NCBI GenBank assembly: GCA_030045175.1
Contig: JASIBM010000348.1
Location: 1 to 14,265, forward strand
Reading direction: 5' to 3'
DNA from: Streptosporangiaceae bacterium
GTDB lineage: Bacteria > Actinomycetota > Actinomycetes > Streptosporangiales > Streptosporangiaceae
DNA length: 14,265 nucleotides
Under the pieces are notes generated by a model. The model had not been told where the DNA came from. It ran no database searches and was given only the letters and a program-made list of their open reading frames with translations. Shown here piece after piece: positions 7,947-13,942 of this stretch. Each line of letters opens with the position of its first letter. Position 1 is the stretch's first letter. Both the position numbers and the translations under genes were made by a program.

Positions 7947-10423
7947 GAGTTGCCGGACTCGCGGTCGCGGTGCCGGGTGCGGAAGTGGTCGCCGCCGCCG
8001 CTCCTTGCCCGGTCACCCCGGTCGCCGCGATCCCTGCGGTCTCCGCCTCGGTCACCGCCTCGGTCACCGCCGCGATCGCCGCGATCCCGGCTCCGGTCGT
8101 AGCGGTCGCCGCGATCCCTGCGCTCGGCCCAGTCACCGCCTCGTTCGCCACGCTCTCCCGGCCGGCCGTCATCCCTGCCGTTCCTGGAGGACGACCCCCC
8201 CGGACCTCCCGCCGGGCCACCGCCGAGGTCCTCCCCGGCGGCCTCGCGCTCCACGACCTCGACAGGCACGAGCGACAGCTTGCCGCGGTCGTCGACCTCC
8301 CTGATCTCCACCTGGATCTTGTCGCCGACCTTGATGACGTCATCGACGTTCTCGATCCTGACGCCACCGTGCAGCTTGCGGATCTGCGTGATGTGCAGCA
8401 GGCCATCCTTGCCTGGCAGCAGCGAGACGAACGCGCCAAACGTCGTCGTCTTCACCACAGTCCCGAGGAAGCGCTCGCCCACCTCGGGGACGTGCGGGTT
8501 CGCGATCGCGTTGATCGCGGACCTCGCGGCCTCGGCAGCCGGGCCGTCGGTAGCGCCGATGTAGATCGTGCCGTCGTCCTCGATCGTGATCTCGGCGCCC
8601 GTGTCCTCCTGGATCGAGTTGATCATCTTGCCCTTCGGGCCGATAACCTCTCCGATCTTGTCCACAGGCACCTTGACCGTGATGATCCTCGGCGCGTACT
8701 CGCTCATCTCGGCCGGGGAGCTGATCGCCTGGCTCATCACGTCCAAGATGGTCAGCCTCGCGTCCCGCGCTTGCCGCAGCGCAGCCGCCAGGACCGACGC
8801 CGGGATGCCGTCGAGCTTGGTGTCAAGTTGCAGCGCGGTGATGATGTCCCTGGTGCCGGCGACCTTGAAGTCCATGTCGCCGAACGCGTCCTCGGCGCCG
8901 AGGATGTCGGTCAGCGTGACGTAGTTGCCGCCCTCGTGAATCAGGCCCATCGCGATGCCGGCGACCATGTCCTTGAGCGGCACCCCAGCGTCGAGCAGCG
9001 ACATCGTGGACGCGCAGACCGAGCCCATGGACGTCGACCCGTTGGACCCGATGGCCTCGCTGACCTGCCGGATCGCGTAGGGGAACTCTTCACGGGTGGG
9101 CAGCACGGGGACCAGCGCCCGCTCGGCGAGCGCGCCGTGCCCGATCTCACGCCGCTTGGGCGAGCCGACCCGGCCGGTCTCCCCGGTCGAGTAGGGCGGC
9201 ATGTTGTAGTTGTGCATGTACCGCTTGGTGCGCTCGGGGTTCAGCGTGTCGATCATCTGCTCCATCCGGAGCATGTTCAGCGTGGTCACGCCGAGCACCT
9301 GAGTCTCGCCGCGCTCGAAGAGCGCCGAGCCGTGCACCCGCGGGAGAACCCCGGCCTCGGCCGATAGCTGCCTGATGTCGGCGAGCCCGCGCCCGTCGAT
9401 CCGCACGCCGGACGAGATGGTCCGCTCCCTGACCAGCTTCTTGGTCAGGGCGCGGAAGGCCGCGACGATCTCGTTCTCCCTGCCCTCGAACTTCGCGGCC
9501 AGCCGCTCCGCCGCCGCCGCCTGGATGCGGTCTGTCTCGATCCCGCGCTCCTGCTTGCCCGGGATGGTCAGCGCGGTCGCCAGCTCGGCGGACACCTCGG
9601 CGGACAGGGCCTCGTAGACATCGGGCTGATAGTCGGCGAACGTCGGGTACGGGACCGTTTCCTTGGCCGCCTGCGCGGCGACCTGGAGCTGGGCTTCGCA
9701 CAAGACCTTGATGAATGGCTTAGCCGCCTCAAGGCCCTGCGCGACGATCTCCTCCGTCGGGCCGACGGCGCCGCTGGCCGGGTCCGCGAGCAGCCGCAGC
9801 GTGCTCGGCGTGGACTCGGCCTCTACCATCATGATCGCGACATCGCCGTCATCGAGCACGCGGCCGGCCACGACCATGTCGAACGTGGCGTCTTCAAGCT
9901 GGCCGTGGGTAGGAAATCCGACCCACTGGCCCTTGATCAGCGCGACCCTGGTACCGCCGATCGGACCGGCGAAGGGCAGGCCAGCGATCAGGGTGGACAG
10001 CGAGGCCGCGTTGATCGCCACGACATCGTACAGGTGCTCGGGGTGCAGCGCCATGATCGTCTCGACGACCTGCACCTCGTTGCGGAAGCCCTTGACGAAG
10101 GACGGCCGCAGCGGCCGGTCGATCAGCCGGCAGGTGAGGATCGCGTCCTCCGATGGCCGGCCCTCGCGACGGAAGAAGGAGCCGGGAATCCGGCCCGCCG
10201 CGTACATCCGCTCTTCCACGTCCACCGTGAGCGGGAAGAAGTCCTGGCCCTCTTTGGGGTTCTTGTGCACCGTGGTGGCGGATAGCACCATGGTCTCGTC
10301 GTCCAGGAAGGCGACAGCGGAGCCAGACGCCTGCCTGGCCAGCCGGCCGGTTTCGAATCTGATCTTGTGTACGCCGAACGCGCCGTTGTCGATGACGGCT
10401 TCGGCGGTATACGCACCCTCCAT
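7943..10423 (-). CDS. pnp: Polyribonucleotide nucleotidyltransferase (PNPase) with Arg/Asp/Gly-rich tail
   Basis: PNPase is the phosphorolytic 3'-to-5' exoribonuclease of the cytoplasm; in actinomycetes it can also add 3' tails. The 826-residue protein has the full order: first RNase PH domain (about 12–150), a helical linker (about 250–335), second RNase PH domain (about 340–570), KH domain with GPKG (595–598), and S1 domain (about 648–722). The active site is in EDAFGDMDFKVAGT, with Asp512, Asp518 and Lys520 at the positions of the E. coli catalytic Asp486, Asp492 and Lys494. After the S1 domain, about 80–100 residues are Arg/Asp/Gly-rich low complexity. The ATG at 10421–10423 is chosen because AGGAGGT lies 8 nt upstream and MEGAYTAEAVIDNG begins like homologues; the reading frame stays open to 10561, but that extension has no homologous look. 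It is downstream of rpsO by 397 nt and overlaps the M16 gene by 4 nt. Confidence 0.97.
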   Translation of the reverse strand: MEGAYTAEAVIDNGAFGVHKIRFETGRLARQASGSAVAFLDDETMVLSATTVHKNPKEGQDFFPLTVDVEERMYAAGRIPGSFFRREGRPSEDAILTCRLIDRPLRPSFVKGFRNEVQVVETIMALHPEHLYDVVAINAASLSTLIAGLPFAGPIGGTRVALIKGQWVGFPTHGQLEDATFDMVVAGRVLDDGDVAIMMVEAESTPSTLRLLADPASGAVGPTEEIVAQGLEAAKPFIKVLCEAQLQVAAQAAKETVPYPTFADYQPDVYEALSAEVSAELATALTIPGKQERGIETDRIQAAAAERLAAKFEGRENEIVAAFRALTKKLVRERTISSGVRIDGRGLADIRQLSAEAGVLPRVHGSALFERGETQVLGVTTLNMLRMEQMIDTLNPERTKRYMHNYNMPPYSTGETGRVGSPKRREIGHGALAERALVPVLPTREEFPYAIRQVSEAIGSNGSTSMGSVCASTMSLLDAGVPLKDMVAGIAMGLIHEGGNYVTLTDILGAEDAFGDMDFKVAGTRDIITALQLDTKLDGIPASVLAAALRQARDARLTILDVMSQAISSPAEMSEYAPRIITVKVPVDKIGEVIGPKGKMINSIQEDTGAEITIEDDGTIYIGATDGPAAEAARSAINAIANPHVPEVGERFLGTVVKTTTFGAFVSLLPGKDGLLHITQIRKLHGGVRIENVDDVIKVGDKIQVEIREVDDRGKLSLVPVEVVEREAAGEDLGGGPAGGPGGSSSRNGRDDGRPGERGERGGDWAERRDRGDRYDRSRDRGDRGGDRGGDRGGDRRDRGDRGDRARSGGGDHFRTRHRDRESGNS
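7946..8191 (-). repeat. Low-complexity RGD/RDRGDR repeats encoding the PNPase tail
   Basis: The last ~82 codons of pnp are built from short degenerate units of CGN-GAC-CGN-GGC type, giving RDRGDR, RGGDRGGD and GERGERGG in residues 745–826. On the plus strand the runs appear as ggtcaccgcc and cgccgcgatc between about 8040 and 8130. Similar basic, disordered tails are known in actinobacterial RNA-decay proteins and may bind RNA or partners. Tail length is probably prone to slippage. Confidence 0.7.
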
Positions 10424-10431
10424 GGGGTGGG

Positions 10432-10438
10432 ACCTCCT
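10432..10438 (-). promoter_or_regulatory. Strong ribosome binding site of pnp (AGGAGGT)
   Basis: The minus strand reads AGGAGGT 8 nt before the ATG at 10423. It is the best Shine-Dalgarno match in the window and fixes the pnp start against the 46-residue in-frame extension upstream. Confidence 0.85.
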
Positions 10439-10520
10439 CGCGTGCGGTCCCGCCTTCCGGCTACCGCCAGCGGAGGCTCGTTGGTGTCCAGGTGTTGCTG
10501 GGCTAAAGCTGCCGACCGGT

Positions 10521-10532
10521 CTTCGATCGAAG
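10521..10532. repeat. 12-bp perfect palindrome in the pnp leader
   Basis: CTTCGATCGAAG is self-complementary over 12 bp and directly follows ACCGGT. As RNA it can form only a short 4-bp stem with a GAUC loop, so a DNA-binding site or part of a larger leader fold are both possible. Confidence 0.5.
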
Positions 10533-10565
10533 CCCCCGGCTCGCCCGAGGCAGCGATTCACCGCT

Positions 10566-10622
10566 GCGCTCAGCCGACCCGAGAACCACTACCGAGGACC
10601 GGTCCTTGAGCACGCTGAGCGC
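10566..10622 (-). promoter_or_regulatory. Nested stem-loop in the pnp leader (candidate RNase III site)
   Basis: A perfect 9-bp inverted repeat, GCGCTCAGC at 10566–10574 and GCTGAGCGC at 10614–10622, encloses 39 nt. Inside lies a 12-bp palindrome AGGACCGGTCCT (10595–10606). In the pnp leader transcript this would give an outer helix with an internal hairpin, about 190–145 nt before the pnp ATG. Autoregulation of pnp through a processed leader helix is established in E. coli and reported in Streptomyces; applying it here is inference. Confidence 0.5.
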
Positions 10623-10823
10623 TCCGGGTCAGGCCTGCGGGACGTTCTCTCTGCTTATGTCACAGTTGGTCGTGGTCTATTCAGTTACTGCGGGTGGTTC
10701 ACCGACAGCGGCCCACCCTTCCCCAGACCACCAATGTAGCGCCAGGGACCTACAAACAGCGATTGCGCCGTCGAAGCCGCCGGCGCACGGCACCCCAGCG
10801 CGAGCCAAGACGCCGTCAGGGCC

Positions 10824-11093
10824 TTACCTGCGCAGGCCAAGCTTCTCGATCAGCGCCCGGTAGCGGCCGATGTCCTCGCGGGCCAGGTACTGGAGCAGGC
10901 GCCGACGCCGGCCCACGAGCAACAGCAGCCCGCGGCGGCTGTGGTGGTCGTGCTTGTGCACCTTCAGGTGCTCGGTGAGATCGTTGATGCGCTTAGTCAG
11001 CAGCGCGACCTGGACCTCCGGCGAGCCGGTGTCACCCTCACTGGTCGCGTGCGTGGCGATGATCTCTCTTTTCACTGCGGTATCGAGCGGCAA
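10824..11093 (-). CDS. rpsO: 30S ribosomal protein S15
   Basis: S15 is a primary 16S rRNA-binding protein of the 30S platform. The 89-residue product shows the full family sequence: TGSPEVQVALLTKRINDLTEHL (about residues 22–43), then HKHDHHSRRGLLLLVGRRRRLL with the rRNA-binding His/Asp and Arg residues, and C-terminal ALIEKLGLRR. The start is TTG at 11091–11093: it gives MPLDTAVKREII, which matches actinobacterial S15, and AAAGGGA lies 5 nt upstream. Open frame continues far upstream to 11366, but that sequence is arginine-rich antisense-like and not S15. It is the first gene of the rpsO–pnp–M16–dapB run. Confidence 0.97.
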   Translation of the reverse strand: MPLDTAVKREIIATHATSEGDTGSPEVQVALLTKRINDLTEHLKVHKHDHHSRRGLLLLVGRRRRLLQYLAREDIGRYRALIEKLGLRR

Positions 11094-11382
11094 TGTGTTC
11101 CCTTTGGGTCGTCGGTGTGCGCCACCCAGCGAAGTCGCGAGAACGCGCGCTCCGCGCTCGGGCGGTTGGGGAGGGCGCTGGCGGAGCCGCCGGCGCCCGC
11201 GAGTGGCCAGCCGCATGAGGGTGCAGCAAGCCAGACCGGTACTAAGGTCGTCTTTGATGTTACCACGCCCGCCGCTCGCGACGTCCGCGTCAGCCGATCC
11301 GCCAGGGGCACGGCTGGGCCGGGTGCGGCCGACCCCGGTGCGGCCGGCCGACCGGGGTGCGGCCACCAGGCAGCGCGCGAGC
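11094..11382 (-). promoter_or_regulatory. rpsO upstream region with leader hairpin and candidate promoter
   Basis: About 290 nt hold no credible gene. Reading the minus strand toward rpsO, three copies of GGTGCGGCC on the plus strand (11322–11330, 11337–11345, 11356–11364) come first. A relatively AT-rich patch follows with TAACAT at 11257–11262 that fits a TAnnnT −10 box; no good −35 is seen. A GC-rich hairpin then lies at 11175–11196 (GCGC and GGCGG pairing with CCGCC and GCGC, one mismatch), about 80–100 nt before the TTG start. S15 often represses its own mRNA through leader structures, but no known S15 motif was recognised. Confidence 0.35.
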
Positions 11383-11401
11383 GCCAGGCCTCAAACCTGG
11401 C
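11383..11401 (-). terminator. Hairpin after the displaced sialidase-like stop
   Basis: GCCAGG-(7 nt)-CCTGGC forms a perfect 6-bp stem ending 3 nt beyond the TAG at 11405–11407 in the minus-strand direction. It has an AAA/TTT stretch in its loop and no U-run. Its position suits the end of the frame-restored propeller gene rather than the in-frame stop at 11551. Confidence 0.45.
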
Positions 11402-11404
11402 TGG

Positions 11405-11599
11405 CTAGGGCAAGCGGCTGACCACGGCCGCCCAGATCTGCGGCCGATCGCGGGCAGATAGCGTGCTCCCCCAGCTCACCACCACCCGCCTGTGCCCAGG
11501 TCCGCCGCCATCGCGCGCCAGCCCGAACGTATCGCCCGCCCAGTCCGCGGTCAGCCCTGAGTGCCGCGACACCCGGACCGGCGCCGTGATCCACCCGCT
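11405..11599 (-). pseudogene. Out-of-frame 3' segment of the Asp-box propeller gene
   Basis: Reading from the AGC codon at 11597–11599, this frame gives SGWITAPVRVSRH, then WAGDTFGLA, RVVVSWGS and IWAAVVSRLP before TAG. That is the regular last blade of an Asp-box propeller: two or three strands and a closing IWAA strand. It continues the upstream ORF exactly where the latter degenerates into SRRRSGCRG. The join lies at a run of four A on the minus strand (11599–11602); one extra A would restore a single ~456-residue protein. It could be a real disabling deletion, a sequencing error or recoding. Confidence 0.7.
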
Positions 11600-12774
11600 T
11601 TTACCGAGAACGCCCGCACGTACTGCACATAGCGCCCCGCGCGATCGGTAAGCAGCCCGACGTACGCCCGGCCCGAGCCGCCGCCGAGCACCTGCACGAT
11701 GTTCACCGCCTCGCCGGTTCCCGACGTCACGGCGACGGGCGCCGACCAGGTCCGGCCGCCGTTCACCGAGTGAGATAGCCAGCCCACATCGGTGCCGCCG
11801 CTCTGGGTATCCCAGCTCGCGTACAGGTCGCCCGCCGAGCCCGCGGCCAGTGACCCGTCGATCCACCAGGTATCCGGGCTCACCTTGTCCCCGGCCGGCC
11901 CGAGCATCACCGGCTTCGACCATGATCTGCCCCCATCGGCAGAACTGGTGAAATAGTCATGTCCAGGCCCCAGATCCAAGCTCACCGGGCTGAGCACCTG
12001 GTATCGCTCGAACAGCACGTCCACCCGTCCAGACGGCGTCACCAGGATCGGCGCGCTGATGCTGGCGCTGTCGGGGAACCCCGGCGCGACCGGCACGGGA
12101 GCGCTCCACGTCCGGCCGCCGTCGGTGGACCTCTGGACAACCGCGTTCAGGTCGCCCGCCTTGAATGAGCAACTTCCGCCGGTAAAGCAGACCGTCTTCA
12201 CGCGCTTGGCGTCCGGCGCGTAGTCCCAGGTCACGTAGATCTGCCCACGCGGCCCGACCGCGATGAAGTCCCGGTCGCCGAAGTTGCCGCGATGCGGCGT
12301 GCCCAGCGCGTGCACGTGGAAGGTCGCGCCGTGATCGGTCGAGATGTCCACTACCGGGTAGCTGGACCTGAGCTTGGCGTCGGAGACCATGAAGGCCGCG
12401 TAGACCGTTCCTGACGGCCCGACCACGATCGCCGGATCCCAGGACGAGACCGCATGAGCCGGCCTGGGCACATCGACCGCCTCGCTCCACGTCCGTCCGC
12501 CGTTCGCAGACCGGGCGAACCCGATCTGCGCGCAGCTGATCCACAGGTCGTACACGTAGCCATGCCGCGGGTCGGACGCGGTCTCCACCTCGGCGTTGCC
12601 GAAGGGAAGCGTGACGCAGTTCTTGCTCACCTTCGTCACGGGCCCCGCGATCGGCGCCAAGCGCGCCGCCGCACCCGGCCGCGCCGGCGTCGCGAGCATC
12701 GCGACCATCAGGGCCAGTACGGGGGCCGACACAGTGACCTTGAGTGCCTGCCAGGGAAGCATCGAACGTGGCAT
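11551..12774 (-). CDS. Secreted Asp-box (BNR) beta-propeller protein, sialidase-like; apparent 3' frameshift
   Basis: The in-frame product is 407 residues from ATG 12774. Residues 1–37 form a signal peptide (LKVTVSAPVLALMVAMLATPARPGAAA is the hydrophobic run and cleavage region), so the protein is exported. Five Asp-boxes of the SxDxGxTW type lie at about residues 89–96, 145–152, 216–223, 278–285 and 336–343, spaced 56–71 residues as in six-bladed sialidase-fold propellers. An Arg triad and other sialidase catalytic residues cannot be confirmed, so sialidase activity is not claimed. From residue 392 the sequence turns to SRRRSGCRG and stops at 11551, while the expected last blade continues in another frame to 11405. 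A TTG at 12792 would add six residues but lacks a ribosome binding site; the ATG at 12774 has a GGCAGG about 10 nt upstream. The gene sits between ribF and rpsO, an unusual place for an exported glycan-related protein, suggesting insertion. Confidence 0.8.
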   Translation of the reverse strand: MPRSMLPWQALKVTVSAPVLALMVAMLATPARPGAAARLAPIAGPVTKVSKNCVTLPFGNAEVETASDPRHGYVYDLWISCAQIGFARSANGGRTWSEAVDVPRPAHAVSSWDPAIVVGPSGTVYAAFMVSDAKLRSSYPVVDISTDHGATFHVHALGTPHRGNFGDRDFIAVGPRGQIYVTWDYAPDAKRVKTVCFTGGSCSFKAGDLNAVVQRSTDGGRTWSAPVPVAPGFPDSASISAPILVTPSGRVDVLFERYQVLSPVSLDLGPGHDYFTSSADGGRSWSKPVMLGPAGDKVSPDTWWIDGSLAAGSAGDLYASWDTQSGGTDVGWLSHSVNGGRTWSAPVAVTSGTGEAVNIVQVLGGGSGRAYVGLLTDRAGRYVQYVRAFSVKAGGSRRRSGCRGTQG

Positions 12775-12779
12775 CTGCG

Positions 12780-12791
12780 TGGCACCTGCCA
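12780..12791. promoter_or_regulatory. TGGCA-CC-TGCCA dyad just upstream of the propeller gene
   Basis: A perfect 5+2+5 inverted repeat covers the region 6–17 nt before the ATG at 12774, overlapping its ribosome binding site. It contains GGTGCC on the minus strand, like the dyads near the beta-helix and second GH59 genes. An operator or translation-blocking role is possible; evidence is weak. The rest of the 12775–12970 gap holds only an AT-richer patch with ATCGA-TAAC-TCGAT (about 12855–12869), where a promoter could lie. Confidence 0.25.
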
Positions 12792-12970
12792 ATCAGGGGT
12801 TAGCTGGAGCGGGGTGCCCGGCGGCTAGCGGGAGCAAGTCATCCAAGCGAAGCCATCGATAACTCGATTGTCTTACGACCTGACGTGCTCCCCGACGGCG
12901 CCCCCGGCTACAGCAGGCCTCACGCCACGGTCACCGGATACGAGCGAACCTGGGGACCCGCCGGCCCGAG

Positions 12971-13942
12971 TCACCGCTCCCCGGCGCGAGTCACCCCACC
13001 CGGCAGAACCCGCCGCACCGTATCGACGTCGCGCCCAATCTGCTCGATCAGGTCGCCGATCGCTGAGAACTTCTCCTGTCCCCTGATCCGCTCGGCGAAC
13101 TCGATCGCCACGTGGACCCCGTACAGGTCCAGGTCATCCCTGTCCAGCGCGTAGGCCTCGACCGTCCGCTCGACCCCGTCGAAGGTCGGGTTGCTGCCCA
13201 CCGAGATCGCCGCTGGCCAGCGCTCGACCTCGGCGCCGTCGGTCTCAAGCCGCACCAGCCAGCCCGCGTACACGCCGTCAGCCGGTATCGCGGCGAACGC
13301 GGCCGGCTCCGCGTTCGCCGTCGGGAAGCCGAGCGCCCGTCCCCGCTGGTGCCCGCGTACCACGATGCCCTCGACCCGGTGCGGCCGGCCAAGCTCGCGC
13401 GCCGCTCCGGCCACGTCCCCGGCGCCAAGCAACTCCCTGATCTCGCTGGACGAGATCGTGACGCCGTGATCGGCGAGCAGGCCGACGCCCTCAGCAATGA
13501 ACTCGTACTTCTCCCCCAGCTCGGCCAGGAGGCTCACGTTGCCCGCCGCCTTGTGCCCGAACCTGAAATTCTCGCCGATCACCACGGCGGCCGCGTGCAG
13601 GCCGTCGACCAGGACGGACCTGACGAACTCCTCGGCGGGAAGTTGTGAGAACTCGTAAGTGAACGCCAGGACGAGCACCGCGTCGGCACCGAGCTCACCA
13701 AGCAACTCGGCGCGGTACCGCACCGTGCACAGCAGCGCCGGATGCGATCCTGGCCGCACCACCTCGTCAGGATGGGGGTCGAACGTGACCACCACGACGG
13801 GCAGCGCGAGCTCCGCGCCGATCTCGGTGGCCCTGGCGACGATGCGCTGGTGGCCACGGTGCACGCCGTCGAACACCCCGACGGTCACGACCGACCTGCC
13901 CCACGAGTGCGGCACGTCATCGGTGCCATGCCAGCGGTACAC
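12971..13942 (-). CDS. ribF: Bifunctional riboflavin kinase / FAD synthetase
   Basis: RibF phosphorylates riboflavin to FMN and adenylylates FMN to FAD in the cytoplasm. With GTG at 13940–13942 the product is 323 residues, the usual length. The N-terminal FAD synthetase (nucleotidyltransferase) domain shows GVFDGVHRGHQ (22–32), FDPHP (54–58), VIGENFRFG (121–129) and ISSSEIR (163–169). The C-terminal flavokinase domain shows GRALGFPTAN (201–210), GVYAG (223–227) and SVGSNPTF (247–254). GTG gives MYRWHG, aligning with the MQRW beginning common in actinobacterial RibF, and AAAGG lies 6 nt upstream; a TTG two codons earlier (13948) remains possible with a GGGA further up. In many actinomycetes the order is truB–ribF–rpsO–pnp. 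Here truB is not seen in the 323 nt upstream and the propeller gene separates ribF from rpsO. Confidence 0.96.
   Translation of the reverse strand: MYRWHGTDDVPHSWGRSVVTVGVFDGVHRGHQRIVARATEIGAELALPVVVVTFDPHPDEVVRPGSHPALLCTVRYRAELLGELGADAVLVLAFTYEFSQLPAEEFVRSVLVDGLHAAAVVIGENFRFGHKAAGNVSLLAELGEKYEFIAEGVGLLADHGVTISSSEIRELLGAGDVAGAARELGRPHRVEGIVVRGHQRGRALGFPTANAEPAAFAAIPADGVYAGWLVRLETDGAEVERWPAAISVGSNPTFDGVERTVEAYALDRDDLDLYGVHVAIEFAERIRGQEKFSAIGDLIEQIGRDVDTVRRVLPGGVTRAGER

Larger units (their letters stand above)
10424..10823 (-). promoter_or_regulatory. rpsO–pnp intergenic region / pnp leader
   Basis: About 400 nt separate the rpsO stop from the pnp start. No credible gene is present on either strand. 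It contains two 12-bp perfect palindromes (10521–10532 and 10595–10606), the second enclosed by a 9-bp inverted repeat. In Streptomyces the rpsO–pnp interval carries a pnp promoter and an RNase III-sensitive hairpin; the same may hold here. No −10/−35 pair could be called with confidence. Confidence 0.55.

Noticed and set aside
7970..9367. 465-codon open frame on the plus strand opposite pnp
   Set aside because: It is antisense to the well-conserved pnp; its product is an Arg/Asp/His/Leu-rich mixture without domains, a usual shadow in high-GC DNA.
10424..10561. 46-residue N-terminal extension of pnp
   Set aside because: The extension is Arg/Gly/Pro-rich without homology to PNPase, while the ATG at 10423 has an AGGAGGT site and a typical beginning.
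11094..11366. 91-residue N-terminal extension of rpsO
   Set aside because: Bacterial S15 is about 89 residues; the TTG at 11093 has AAAGGGA upstream and gives the family N-terminus.
11597..11606. Programmed −1 ribosomal frameshift in the propeller gene
   Set aside because: GGTAAAAG does not fit the X XXY YYZ slippery pattern and no clear downstream stimulatory fold was seen, so a simple base loss or sequencing error is preferred.
11405..11923. Independent 172-codon minus-strand gene
   Set aside because: Only its last ~64 codons look like protein, and they complete the propeller. The upstream part is a shadow of the propeller gene in another frame.
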